Assembly (NCBI RefSeq): GCF_000724545.1
Contig: NZ_JHBV01000032.1
Location: forward strand, 1 to 64,000
Origin: Aureispira sp. CCB-QB1
GTDB taxonomy: Bacteria > Bacteroidota > Bacteroidia > Chitinophagales > Saprospiraceae
DNA: 64,000 nucleotides
Direction: 5' to 3'
Below, piece by piece: positions 28,265 to 38,006 of this stretch. The position numbers and the translations under genes were made by a program. Numbering within the stretch: the first letter of the stretch is position 1; every line of letters begins with the position of its first letter. The notes under the pieces were generated by a model that saw only the letters and a program-made list of their open reading frames with translations, did no database searches and was not told the origin of the DNA.

Positions 28265-29734
28265 TCATGAGGAAAGAGGTTGCTGGAGTTTTTGTTGTAG
28301 GTATTTTTTGAAGTCAAAAAATTGAAACCAGAAAGTATTTTTAGGAAAACGACCAATATTTTCAATTTTAATTAGAGTGCTCTGTATTAAGTTTTGATAG
28401 TTTTGAGTGTCACTAAATTGGCTAGAACTCTTATTAAAAAAATCGATTAAAGCTCTTTCAAAGTCACCAATTGAGATTTGTTTTTTTAGCTCTCTTTTTA
28501 ATGAATTTAATAAATGTGGAATTAGTAAGAAGTTATTTAATTCTAAGTGGACAATAATTTCTAGTACTTTTATGACAAGTTTATATCGAACAATAAAGTT
28601 CGAAGCAGGCAAGTTGTGCCAATAATTAATCCAGTTCAAAGCAATAGCATACTCTTTTACAGTGCACAAGTAAGGGATAACTTCCGTAACCAAGAAAGAC
28701 TCTAATAGATTTAAAGGTCGATTAGTCTGTTCTAAATATTCAGGACCAATGATATCTAACAAATCCATTCCTTCTTGATGCTTTTGAGTAATTCGATAAT
28801 AAAATAGCAAGGTTCGCTGATGAGAAATCATATTAAAAGGAGAAGGCGTTTCGAGTACTTTTTTTTGCATTTTGTCTGCAAAAAAATGATACGTCTCAAA
28901 ATCATCCATGAATAAGGATTGGTATATAATATTTTGATAAACCGTTATTAAGGTAGATTCTATTATTTTCTGTTTTTCTATTATTTCCAGTATTTTATAT
29001 TGAAATGACCTAGCTTTTTCAAACTGGCAAGCCATAAATAATAATAGAGATTTGGTCATGCAAAAATAAGCTTTTGCTTTGTTGGATAAAAGCTTTGTCT
29101 CATCTGCCAAGAGCGGATTGTTGTACAACTCCTTGAAGCGAGGGTCGTTCAATGTAAAAAAACATTCTTTTACATTGAAGTCAAAACAGCGTTCATTGAA
29201 TAGGTGCAATTCATTGATTTGATCGTATTGTTGAATGGCCAAATCACGTTCTGTTTTTAGCAAATGATACGAATTGTTTTTGCTAGCAGTAACATTAGAT
29301 TGTAAATTGATAATATAAATTAGGTTACCAAAATCTTCTAACCTTTTTGCTTTGACCTTTGTCTTTTTCAACAAACGACTGCCTATTGAGGTCAAGCCTT
29401 TGCTATAAAGCACTCGTATCGTTTGAATGGCATTATTGATAGCCATAGAAGAGTTGGCATTTTTGTGATGAATGACCAAACTTTGTAAGAGTTGTTGATG
29501 TAAATACCTTTTGTAATTACTATAATTCTTTAAATCAATTTTACTTCCAATCTGCTTCAATAATTTTTTTTCATTTAGTCGTCCTTCCTGTGTTTGTTGA
29601 TAAATCTTGTCATACAATAAAATGTAATGTCTTTTGTCAGAATCATTGCTATACATTTTTGCATATCGAACGAAAAAAGATTTTTCTTTTTTGTTCATAT
29701 TGGAGATGATGTCAAATATTTCTTGAAGTATCAT
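28265..29734 (-). CDS. Uncharacterised all-helical protein
   Basis: 489 residues, not recognised. No signal peptide or membrane segment. The N-terminal ~90 residues (MNKKEKSFFVRYAKMY ... NYKRYLHQQLLQSLVIHHK) are basic and helical and look like a small nucleic-acid- or protein-binding module; the rest is long amphipathic helices of TPR-like spacing. Its overall plan resembles the 469-residue protein at 40350-41759 (short N-terminal module, helical repeats) although the sequences do not align clearly. Such proteins are seen in Saprospiria, where N-terminal segments mention residues such as F-x-x-L-x-S-P. Function unknown; it is divergent from the heparinase-like gene. Confidence 0.7.
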   Translation of the reverse strand: MILQEIFDIISNMNKKEKSFFVRYAKMYSNDSDKRHYILLYDKIYQQTQEGRLNEKKLLKQIGSKIDLKNYSNYKRYLHQQLLQSLVIHHKNANSSMAINNAIQTIRVLYSKGLTSIGSRLLKKTKVKAKRLEDFGNLIYIINLQSNVTASKNNSYHLLKTERDLAIQQYDQINELHLFNERCFDFNVKECFFTLNDPRFKELYNNPLLADETKLLSNKAKAYFCMTKSLLLFMACQFEKARSFQYKILEIIEKQKIIESTLITVYQNIIYQSLFMDDFETYHFFADKMQKKVLETPSPFNMISHQRTLLFYYRITQKHQEGMDLLDIIGPEYLEQTNRPLNLLESFLVTEVIPYLCTVKEYAIALNWINYWHNLPASNFIVRYKLVIKVLEIIVHLELNNFLLIPHLLNSLKRELKKQISIGDFERALIDFFNKSSSQFSDTQNYQNLIQSTLIKIENIGRFPKNTFWFQFFDFKKYLQQKLQQPLSS

Positions 29735-30092
29735 GTTGCATTGATTTGATCTAAATATTGAATAGAAAAAATGTGGCTTAGAGCCTTTAAATTTGAAGTA
29801 AAATTACTAAACTCTAAGAGGGAACATAGTTTTTGGAGAGATCTAATAAATTACAACTTTAATTTTAAAACGACAAATTTATTTAAGGTTAGTTGTTGAC
29901 AATTAGAGTATTGTGGTGGTTTTATCTTTGGTTTAAGATAAATTAAATTATCCAAAATAGATTATTCTTTTTTGAAACTTTCATTTATTCTTATTGTGTA
30001 AATAAAAGCAATTGGTAGTTGAACTTAACTTTTTTTAGGCAAGGAATATCTATTAATAGTTATTTTATTGAACAACTTAGAATGGAAGAAAT
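29735..30092. promoter_or_regulatory. Divergent promoter region
   Basis: 358-bp gap. On the minus strand TAAATTTG (29881-29874) is an exact -7 element with TTG (29902-29900) 18 nt upstream, serving the helical-protein gene. On the plus strand TATCTTTG at 29933-29940 is an exact -7 element for the heparinase-like gene, without a clear -33. No other feature is seen. Confidence 0.45.
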
Positions 30093-33000
30093 ATGATACG
30101 ATTTTTGTTGATAATTGTAGTGATATTCTGTTGTATGAATGGGTATAGTCAAGCAACTCAGCGAGGAGGATTTGTGTATGAATGGAGTAGCTATAGTTCA
30201 GACGATTATACAGGTTTAGGAAACCGACTAGTACACTGGGATTCTACAGATTTAGTTGACATTGTTCATGCACCAGCAATAGGAGTGCACCCTCGAGTTT
30301 ATTTTGGACCTTCAGAAATTCCAGCCATTAAACAGCGCTTGGATAGTACTCTAAGTGGTCAAGCCATTAAAGCTACTATTCACGCTTATACTACCTTGTT
30401 GCATTTACGAGGAGCTTATAGCCAAAATCAACCCTATGCGTTAGATCCAGATGGAAATCGATATATCGAAAATAGTGGCGCATGGAGTATGGGAGCTTAT
30501 TACGATAAATTAAAAAATCGTGATCCTAGCGTATGGAATGGAGCAAGTCTAAAACATCGCCAACGAACGGCTACTTTGATGTCATTAGAAGCTTTTATGT
30601 GTCTATTGTATGCTGGTCAAACAGACCCTGATGTGGGAATCAGTTACCAAACAAGAGCACAAGATTTAGCCAATGCAATGCATTATTGGGCAACCTTAGC
30701 ATTGGCTGATCCTAACCTAGGTCCTACAACCTATAACTTGGTAGGTGGGACACATATGGCAATGTGTTATGATTTGAATTACAACAATCTAAGTCTTAAT
30801 CAAAGAGATACGATTCGGATGGCATTAAGTCGAACTCTACCAATTGTTCCTCGACATGGTCACAATTTGGCATGTTATGCCAATACAAGCAATTGGGCAA
30901 CCTTAAATGGGTTTGAGATTATTACCAATTTAGCTATAGAGGGGGAACTAGGATATCAAACCCAATTGACTCGTGAATGGATGCGCGTGGCACATAACTT
31001 TATCACTTATGGTTGGTATCCATCTGGGGCAGGGTACGAGGGTTTGGGTAAAAACTATATGTTTGTAACGACTCTAATTGCAATGGCAAAACGAGGATAT
31101 AGTTTACTTTCACACCCACATGTACGAGCTTATGGAGAGCAGTTTTTACCTGCGATTACACAACCTTTTGGAAAGGGATTTACTAGCTATGATGTTTGGG
31201 GAGGTTCAGGACACCATCCCGTATGGGGGCAGTATAAATTTAATTCTTCTGATGCTGTTGGTTTAAAATGGATTTTTCCGAATAGTAATAAAGTAGATTT
31301 TGTTTGGAGAAATTATATTTCTACTTTTTATCGTAATGATTCAGAAGGTTATGTTTATGCTCAAATAGAACCAGGAGGTAGTTACAACACCTATTTGATA
31401 CCCGCAGCTGTATTTGCTCGTGATTACTCAACAAGTAGCTGGCAAAGTCAAGCTGATCAAACCATTTCAACAGAATATATTGCGATGGATAGAGGGTTGG
31501 CTACATTTCGATCAGGAACAGATAAAGAGGCAATGGCTATGCAGTTTCATGCAAGACAAGATATGGGAGGTCATACACATGGCGATCGCTTGGACTTTAC
31601 AATGAGTGCGTTGGGGCGTATTTGGGTTCGAAAAACCTTTGGAGGAAGTCCATTTCAACCTTCGGACTTTCATTCCATGGTTTTAGTGGATGGATTGGGA
31701 ATCGGCGTTGGCGACCCAGATGGAGATAAGTGTCGACAGCCAGCTACTGTATTAGGGCATCGAATCAATTCAGATTTATCCTCAGTAGCTGGGGATGCTA
31801 CTTATGCTTATACTTGGGAGTGGCATTGGTCGGCTCGCCCCTTAGGCTCCAATCATCCTTGGTTGGGAAATAACGGTTGGCAGCGAGTAACGGAAACATG
31901 GAATGATTTCTTGGTAACGCCTCATTCAGATCCACATTATAATATTCCGTTTTATGATTACCCACATTGGAGTCGCGCAGGTCGTTTAGAACGAATGGTG
32001 AAACGACCTTATAATCCTATGGAAAAAGTAGTTCGAAATGTAGGGTTGATAAAAGGGGCGCAGCCTATGCTACTTATTGTAGATGATATCAAGAAAGATT
32101 CATTGGTACATCAGTACAAGTGGATGGCTCAAATTGCTCGTGATCTCACTTTAGACCATTATTCTGTTAATTTATTAGATAGCAATTATCAATGCGATAT
32201 AATTTTAAAAGAGCCAGTAGGAGTAGGCAATAGAAGGTTATTGGTAAGGGTGTTGCAGAATGAAAATTATACCGCAAGTCAACCTCCTGGAATAATAGAT
32301 ACAATACCTTACATAAATTTTTTTACAGGAGCTACGTATAATTCTAACCCCAACTGGATTCGCCATAGGTTAATTGTAGAGAGCAATAGTGTCAGTCCCA
32401 ATTTTAAAGTATTGTTATTTCCCTATACTCTTGGAGATACATTACCCATAACTAATTGGAATCCTACACACGATAGCTTAGAAATAGTCCTGCCTAATGC
32501 AACTAAAATGCTTCGTTTTTATAAAGACCATCAAAATAATACTCAGTTTGAAATGGTCAATACCTCAAGTTTGAATTTGCCACTAGATTGGCTTGAATTG
32601 ATGGCAGAAAGAGAAACAGCGACAATGGTTCAACTCAAATGGCAAACTCTGGGGGAGGTTAACAACAAAGGATTTGATGTAGAGCGCTTGTTTGATAATG
32701 AAAATGATTTTACTAAGATTGCTTGGGTCGAAGGAAATGGTACTTCCAACGCTTTACATTCTTATGAGTTATTAGATGAAAATACCTATGAAGGAAATAC
32801 TTACTACAGACTTAAGCAAGTAGATTGCGATGGGCAAGTCAGTTACAGTCCAATTAAAACAGTTCGTGGGGTTACTAATGATAAAAAATGGATGATTTAT
32901 CCCAATCCAACAACAGATCATATTTTTATTTACTCCGATGCTTTAGAAGATAGGAACGTAAGTATTCATATTTATACTATGGAAGGTAAACTTGTATTCA

Positions 33001-33137
33001 ATCAGCAAAAGAAGCTAATCGCTCATAGAGTGACGACCTTGGAGGAGACTGTACAATTGCCACAAGGAACGTATATGATACAAATGAGCTTTGAAGATGG
33101 GGAAAACCACAATAAGATATTTGTAAAACAAGAATGA
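30093..33137 (+). CDS. Secreted heparinase II/III-like polysaccharide lyase with T9SS sorting domain
   Basis: 1014 residues. A signal peptide (LLIIVVIFCCMNGYSQ) leads into HPRVYFGPSEIPAIKQRL, typical of the alpha/alpha toroid of heparinase II/III and alginate-lyase families, then helical segments (WATLNGFEIITNLAIEG). The lyase signature is RQDMGGHTHGDRLDFTMSALGR, with His494 and His496 followed by Asp498, matching the G-H-x-H-x-D metal/catalytic region of the Heparinase_II_III domain, and VRKTFGG after it. The C-terminus has an Fn-like GEVNNKGFDVERL stretch and a T9SS type A domain (IYPNPTTDHIFIY, YTMEGKLVF, PQGTYMIQMSF). It is probably an exported lyase acting on a uronic-acid-containing polysaccharide; no other polysaccharide utilisation genes (SusC/D) lie nearby, so it acts alone here. 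Confidence 0.8.
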   Translation: MIRFLLIIVVIFCCMNGYSQATQRGGFVYEWSSYSSDDYTGLGNRLVHWDSTDLVDIVHAPAIGVHPRVYFGPSEIPAIKQRLDSTLSGQAIKATIHAYTTLLHLRGAYSQNQPYALDPDGNRYIENSGAWSMGAYYDKLKNRDPSVWNGASLKHRQRTATLMSLEAFMCLLYAGQTDPDVGISYQTRAQDLANAMHYWATLALADPNLGPTTYNLVGGTHMAMCYDLNYNNLSLNQRDTIRMALSRTLPIVPRHGHNLACYANTSNWATLNGFEIITNLAIEGELGYQTQLTREWMRVAHNFITYGWYPSGAGYEGLGKNYMFVTTLIAMAKRGYSLLSHPHVRAYGEQFLPAITQPFGKGFTSYDVWGGSGHHPVWGQYKFNSSDAVGLKWIFPNSNKVDFVWRNYISTFYRNDSEGYVYAQIEPGGSYNTYLIPAAVFARDYSTSSWQSQADQTISTEYIAMDRGLATFRSGTDKEAMAMQFHARQDMGGHTHGDRLDFTMSALGRIWVRKTFGGSPFQPSDFHSMVLVDGLGIGVGDPDGDKCRQPATVLGHRINSDLSSVAGDATYAYTWEWHWSARPLGSNHPWLGNNGWQRVTETWNDFLVTPHSDPHYNIPFYDYPHWSRAGRLERMVKRPYNPMEKVVRNVGLIKGAQPMLLIVDDIKKDSLVHQYKWMAQIARDLTLDHYSVNLLDSNYQCDIILKEPVGVGNRRLLVRVLQNENYTASQPPGIIDTIPYINFFTGATYNSNPNWIRHRLIVESNSVSPNFKVLLFPYTLGDTLPITNWNPTHDSLEIVLPNATKMLRFYKDHQNNTQFEMVNTSSLNLPLDWLELMAERETATMVQLKWQTLGEVNNKGFDVERLFDNENDFTKIAWVEGNGTSNALHSYELLDENTYEGNTYYRLKQVDCDGQVSYSPIKTVRGVTNDKKWMIYPNPTTDHIFIYSDALEDRNVSIHIYTMEGKLVFNQQKKLIAHRVTTLEETVQLPQGTYMIQMSFEDGENHNKIFVKQE

Positions 33138-33180
33138 ATTCGTCTGTATAGATAAGAAATTTCCCCCTGAGTGTTTCATG

Positions 33181-33231
33181 ATAGCAATTGCTGTATTGCT
33201 ATGGGAGAAGGCGCAAGCCTTCTCCTCTTTT
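33181..33231 (+). terminator. Double-hairpin terminator
   Basis: First hairpin ATAGCAAT (33181-33188) / ATTGCTAT (33195-33202). Second, immediately after, GGAGAAGGC-GCAA-GCCTTCTCC (33204-33225) with a GNRA loop, followed by TCTTTT. It ends the heparinase-like transcript. Confidence 0.8.
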
Positions 33232-33328
33232 ATGTTTTAGAACAAACAGTCTGCATTATTACCTGTTCTGCATAATCTCTCATCAAGTGAGATAATAATC
33301 CTTCTTTGTTGGTGTTCCTTAGATTATA

Positions 33329-33362
33329 CAATAGTTTGTTAAAACCCCGTAACGAACTACTA
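33329..33362. repeat. Short inverted repeat matching the ends of the 39.2-kb MITE-like element
   Basis: CAATAGTTTGTT (33329-33340), a 10-nt spacer, then AACGAACTACTA (33351-33362). These resemble the two terminal repeats of the element at 39202-39404 (right end complement CAATAGTTCGTT, left end complement AACGAACTACTA; one mismatch in 24). Flanking 6-bp direct repeats are not evident. Confidence 0.4.
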
Positions 33363-33368
33363 GTTACT

Positions 33369-33418
33369 AAAAAGGGTGGTCAAAATAGTAGAACGGATTC
33401 TCTCTATTTTAACCACCC
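33369..33418 (-). terminator. Terminator of secA
   Basis: Minus strand GGGTGGTTAAAATAG (33418-33404) pairs with CTATTTTGACCACCC (33388-33374), all positions pairing if one U-G is allowed, and is followed by U5. It lies 92 bp past the secA stop. Confidence 0.8.
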
Positions 33419-33510
33419 ATATAAAACTATAAAAACCAGATTGTCAGTAACTAGATTTTACACGTATTTGAATTTTAGCTTACTGATAATCATAATGTTA
33501 GTTTGTTGTT

Positions 33511-36500
33511 TTATTTTTTGCCGTGACATTGTTTGTATTTCTTGCCACTTCCACAAGGACAAGGATCATTACGTTTTATCTTTTCTGTGTCACGTTTGAA
33601 TGTTTTTACTTTTTCAATTGTTTGTGTTGCATTATTAGCATTTTGCGCAGCACGACGTTGCATTTCCTCTGCTTCTTTTTGAGCCTCAATATTTGTTTGT
33701 AGATTTTCGTTATCAACTTCTACCTCTTGAGCCTCGTGTACATCTTCCGATTCTTGAATAGGAATACCTCCTTTGAATAGGAAGCTAGTGATTTCTTTGC
33801 TAATTCTATCCAAGAACAACTCATAAAGTTTAGAAGCTTGAATTTTATAAACAACCAAAGGATCTTTTTGCTCAAAAGAAGCCGATTGAGTTTGATCTTT
33901 TAATTCGTCCAAATCACGCAAATGCTCTTTCCATGCATTGTCAATCAAGCCTAAAGTAATTGATTTTTCGATATCATTAACCAAGGATTTGCCATTTGTG
34001 CTAATAGCTGCTTTTAAGTCTGCCCCTATTTCCATTCCTTTGGTACCATCAGTAAAAGGAATACCAATTTTTTGGTAGTTGGTATTGGGGTCATTGTAAA
34101 CGCGGTTAATAATAGGCATTAGACGTTGAGCAATGTCGCTAAATTTAGCTTTGTACGTTCTTGCAGCTTGATTGTACAATTTATCCATTAACTTGTCTAG
34201 TACTGTTTCGCTTCTAAACTCATTTTCGGTAATATTGGTCTCAAAGCCATAATAACGAATCACATCTTGAGCAAAGGCATTATAATCGTTGTTGACTTTG
34301 TGAGTAGTTACCAAAGACACAGCTACTTGGTCAAACATATCGTTTAGATCGATCGCCAAACGTTCTCCATACAAGGCATTATTACGCTTTTTGTAAATAG
34401 ATTCCCGTTGAATGTTCATAACATCATCGTATTCCAACAAGCGTTTACGAACTCCAAAGTTATTTTCTTCAATACGTTTTTGAGCACGTTCAATGGCATT
34501 CGTAATCATTTTGTGTTGCAATGCTTCTCCTTCTTGATGCCCCATTGTGTCCATCAATTTAGAGATACGCTCAGACCCAAATAAACGCATTAGTTTGTCT
34601 TCTAAAGAAACATAGAATTGAGACATCCCGACATCTCCTTGACGACCAGCACGACCACGCAACTGTCTATCGACACGTCTCGAATCATGGCGTTCTGTAC
34701 CAATGATTGCCAAACCACCTGCTTTTTTAACTTCATCCGAAATCTTGATATCCGTACCACGACCAGCCATATTGGTAGCAATAGTTACTTGCCCTGCTTT
34801 ACCTGCTTCAGCAACAACATCTGCCTCACGAGCGTGTTGTTTTGCATTCAAAACATTGTGCTCAATTTTGCGAAGTTGGAGCAAACGGCTTAACATCTCC
34901 GATTGTTGGACAGAAGTAGTACCCACTAACACAGGTTGTCCTTTTTTGGTCAATTCAACAACGTCATTAATAATTGCATTAATTTTTTCTCGTTCTGTTT
35001 TGTAGACCAAATCATTTCTATCATCACGAACAATTGGACGATTGGTAGGAATAACAACTACATCCAATTTATAGATATTCCAAAGTTCTTGTGCTTCGGT
35101 TTCTGCCGTACCAGTCATACCTGCTAATTTATGGTACATACGGAAGAAGTTTTGAAGCGTAATGGTAGCATAAGTTTGAGTAGTTTTTTCGATCTTAACA
35201 CTCTCTTTTGCTTCTAGTGCTTGGTGCAAACCATCAGAGAAACGACGTCCATCCATGATACGTCCTGTTTGCTCATCTACAATTTTTACCTCATTATTCA
35301 TCACAACATACTCATCCTCTCTATGAAACAAGGTATAGGCTTTTAGCAATTGACGCAAGGCATGCAAACGCTCATTTTTGGCTTGAAAAGCCAATAGAGC
35401 TTCATCTTTTTTAGCAACAATCTCCTCTTGACTTAATCCTTCGATTTTGTCAATATCCGAAAGGATTGTTCCAATGTCATCCATTACAAAAAGACTATCA
35501 TCGCCAGCACCTTTACCTAAGAGCATACGACCATTATCCGTTAGCTCAACCGATCTATTTTTTTCTTCAATAACAAAATACAGAGGTGCATCCGCCTTTG
35601 GCATGTGCTTAGACTGCTCAGCCATGTAGAAGTTCTCTGTCTTTTGCATGATTAGCATGACCCCAGGCTCACTCAAATATTTGATTAATGCACGGTGTTT
35701 GGGCAATCCACGGTATGCACGGAACAATGCCAAACCACCACCACCTTCTTCGGGGCTGGTATTTCCTTCTGCGATCAATCGTTTTGCTTCTCGCAATAAT
35801 TCTCCAACTAGTTTGCGTTGCACTGCTTCTAGTTGTTGCACGGCAGGTTTTAGAGCAGTAAACAACTCTTCACGATTATCTTGAGCCGTAGGACCCGATA
35901 TAATTAAAGGCGTACGAGCATCGTCAATCAAAACAGAGTCAACCTCATCAATCATTGTAAAGTGAAACTTACGCTGTACAATTTCATCGGGTTTGTGCGC
36001 CATATTATCACGCAAGTAGTCAAAACCAAACTCATTGTTAGTACCATAAGTAATATCAGCACGATAAGCCGCTTTACGTTCAGGAGAATGAGGTCTGTAT
36101 TTATCGATACAATCTACTGTCAGTTGCAAGAAGTTGTGAATAGGAGCCATCCATTCTGCATCCCGTTTGGCTAAGTAATCATTTACAGTAATCAAATGTA
36201 CCCCTTCGCCAGCCAAACCATTCAAGTACGCAGGCAAAGTCGAAACCAATGTTTTTCCCTCTCCTGTAGCCATCTCTGCAATTTTTCCTTGGTGCAAAAC
36301 GATCCCTCCAATCAACTGAACGTCGTAATGAACCATATTCCAAGTCACTTCATTGCCAGCAGCCATCCAAGAGTTTTTCCAAATTGCTTTGTCTCCATCA
36401 ATTGATACAAAAGGTTTGGGACTACCCATTTGTTGAGCAGCCAATTCTCTGTCCATATCGGTGGCAGATACTTCTAAAGATTCATTTTCGGCAAAACGGC

Positions 36501-36852
36501 GAGCAGTTTCTTTTACCACAGCAAATGCTTCTGGTAGAATTTCATTCAAAACAACTTCTATTTCCTCGTCTCTTTCTTTTTTTAGAGTATCAATCTCAGC
36601 AAATAAATTTTGTTTTTTCAGAACATCTTCTGTTGCATCAATATCCGATTGAATCGCTGCAATTTCACTGTCAATGGTTTTTAGATGCTCGGCAATACGA
36701 TCTTTAAATTCAAGGGTTTTGTTGCGCAATACATCGTTGGAAACGGATGTTAATTTTGCATATTCATCCTTAATTTTTTCTACAATGGGTAGAATCGTTT
36801 TAATATCACGATCGTATTTATCACCAAATAGTTTCTTTAAAAAACCAAACAT
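33511..36852 (-). CDS. secA: Preprotein translocase ATPase SecA
   Basis: Motor of the Sec pathway that drives precursors through SecYEG; peripheral at the inner membrane. The 1113-residue protein (longer than the ~900 of E. coli, as in other Bacteroidota) starts FGFLKKLFGDKYDRDIK, has the Walker A region AEMATGEGKTLVSTLPAYLNGL around residues 190-215, the DEAD motif TMIDEVDSVLIDDARTPLIISGP, KLAGMTGTAETEAQE, GTTSVQQSEMLS, NMAGRGTDIK and the RRVDRQLRGRAGRQGD arginine-finger motif. The C-terminus ends RNDPCPCGSGKKYKQCHGKK, the C-x-C-x8-C-H zinc motif that binds SecB and phospholipid. Preceding linker QTNIEAQKEAEEMQRRAAQ is coiled and charged. A single gene with its own promoter and terminator. 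Certain. Confidence 0.98.
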   Translation of the reverse strand: MFGFLKKLFGDKYDRDIKTILPIVEKIKDEYAKLTSVSNDVLRNKTLEFKDRIAEHLKTIDSEIAAIQSDIDATEDVLKKQNLFAEIDTLKKERDEEIEVVLNEILPEAFAVVKETARRFAENESLEVSATDMDRELAAQQMGSPKPFVSIDGDKAIWKNSWMAAGNEVTWNMVHYDVQLIGGIVLHQGKIAEMATGEGKTLVSTLPAYLNGLAGEGVHLITVNDYLAKRDAEWMAPIHNFLQLTVDCIDKYRPHSPERKAAYRADITYGTNNEFGFDYLRDNMAHKPDEIVQRKFHFTMIDEVDSVLIDDARTPLIISGPTAQDNREELFTALKPAVQQLEAVQRKLVGELLREAKRLIAEGNTSPEEGGGGLALFRAYRGLPKHRALIKYLSEPGVMLIMQKTENFYMAEQSKHMPKADAPLYFVIEEKNRSVELTDNGRMLLGKGAGDDSLFVMDDIGTILSDIDKIEGLSQEEIVAKKDEALLAFQAKNERLHALRQLLKAYTLFHREDEYVVMNNEVKIVDEQTGRIMDGRRFSDGLHQALEAKESVKIEKTTQTYATITLQNFFRMYHKLAGMTGTAETEAQELWNIYKLDVVVIPTNRPIVRDDRNDLVYKTEREKINAIINDVVELTKKGQPVLVGTTSVQQSEMLSRLLQLRKIEHNVLNAKQHAREADVVAEAGKAGQVTIATNMAGRGTDIKISDEVKKAGGLAIIGTERHDSRRVDRQLRGRAGRQGDVGMSQFYVSLEDKLMRLFGSERISKLMDTMGHQEGEALQHKMITNAIERAQKRIEENNFGVRKRLLEYDDVMNIQRESIYKKRNNALYGERLAIDLNDMFDQVAVSLVTTHKVNNDYNAFAQDVIRYYGFETNITENEFRSETVLDKLMDKLYNQAARTYKAKFSDIAQRLMPIINRVYNDPNTNYQKIGIPFTDGTKGMEIGADLKAAISTNGKSLVNDIEKSITLGLIDNAWKEHLRDLDELKDQTQSASFEQKDPLVVYKIQASKLYELFLDRISKEITSFLFKGGIPIQESEDVHEAQEVEVDNENLQTNIEAQKEAEEMQRRAAQNANNATQTIEKVKTFKRDTEKIKRNDPCPCGSGKKYKQCHGKK

Positions 36853-36994
36853 GTTTTCTTTAGTTTATGAAGCAATTGTCAAGGGTATTATCAATTACTT
36901 AAAATGAATAATTTTCTTATTAGGATGTTGAGGGAAATTCAGAGTTAACAGTTTGTTCTGAATAAGAGTACTTGCTATTGACTCAACATTGTAG

Positions 36995-37015
36995 CAAATA
37001 TAACATTTAATTTTG
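36995..37015. promoter_or_regulatory. Possible divergent promoter elements between secA and a lipoprotein gene
   Basis: TATATTTG on the minus strand (37002-36995) and TAATTTTG on the plus strand (37008-37015) both match TAnnTTTG, 5 bp apart and back to back. The 351-bp gap 36853-37203 holds nothing else that I see. No clear -33 elements. Confidence 0.35.
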
Positions 37016-37203
37016 CTATCACATTTTATTCCATCTGTATTATGTATGCCATATTGGCAAAAATTGTAATTTTTTATCGACTTTTTGGCACTTAAATCGT
37101 AATTTTCGCCATAATGCTAGCTTATTTTGCAAAAGCACATTGGTGTTGAAAAGCAATGTAATAGCTTTTTATATTCACTCAGTTGTTCAAAACAGTAAAT
37201 TTC

Positions 37204-37980
37204 ATGCCTTATTTTATCAGTTGCTTATTGCTTCTTATTCTTTTTAGTTGCGAATCCAATGACACAACCCAACAGACAGAAGAATCAACTCCAAATGACA
37301 CGACTTTCTATACTAAAGCATATTATTACCCTATAGAAACCTTATCAGAAGAAAAGGTATATGAATATGTTTTAGAGAATGAAGGGGAAGCTTATTTATC
37401 TCATTATCTGTCCCTAAAAGCAGAACCCGCCGAAAGTGGAACGAGTTACTTAATTTCTAAGTATTATGCGCCTAATTTTCAGCAAAACCAATCCATAAAA
37501 GAATGGATTATAAAAGACGGTGTTATTACACAAGAATATACCTTTTGGGTGATGGATAGTATTAGCCAAACGCTTAAAGAATATCCCAACAATGTTAGCC
37601 AAAATGTTGTGTTTCCCTTTTATGCAGCATTAGATTCTGCCATGGCATATCGTTTTGTTTGCGAAATGAAACTTCCTCCTGATTTTCTAACTGTTAAACT
37701 GATTCGTGATCGAAAATTTAATAAAAAATTATCTTACGAATACAAGGGCGAAACTCTTGATGCGATTGCTTTTACTGCAACAGATTTGTATGATATAGAA
37801 AATACAGAAGGAGGTGGTTTTTGGAATCAAAAGAAAGCAAGTATCGAAGTTTATGCCAAAGGGATTGGTTTGGTCTACAAGGAAACAAAAACAGCAGGGG
37901 CAGAGGAGACAGAAATTGTGCGATTGGCTAATATTTATTCTGTCCAAGAGTTTGAAGCATTGAAAAATAACTACGAGTGA
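37204..37980 (+). CDS. Lipoprotein of unknown function
   Basis: 258 residues from ATG 37204, preferred because it gives a compact lipoprotein signal (YFISCLLLLILFSC); the frame opens upstream at a TTG (37183). The mature part begins with a Ser/Thr/Glu-rich linker (ESNDTTQQTEESTPNDTT) and then a mixed alpha/beta domain (YKGETLDAIAFTATDLYDIEN, FWNQKKASIEVYAKGIGLVYKETKT). The latter, ending in a KGIGLVYKE hairpin, is typical of small Bacteroidota lipoproteins with no assigned role. Monocistronic; divergent from secA. Confidence 0.75.
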   Translation: MPYFISCLLLLILFSCESNDTTQQTEESTPNDTTFYTKAYYYPIETLSEEKVYEYVLENEGEAYLSHYLSLKAEPAESGTSYLISKYYAPNFQQNQSIKEWIIKDGVITQEYTFWVMDSISQTLKEYPNNVSQNVVFPFYAALDSAMAYRFVCEMKLPPDFLTVKLIRDRKFNKKLSYEYKGETLDAIAFTATDLYDIENTEGGGFWNQKKASIEVYAKGIGLVYKETKTAGAEETEIVRLANIYSVQEFEALKNNYE

Positions 37981-38006
37981 TAATAAAAAACAGAATTCAT
38001 TGAAAC

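Noticed and set aside
36384-36707. 107-codon plus-strand frame antisense to secA
   Set aside because: It lies wholly inside a certain secA gene; a composition artefact.
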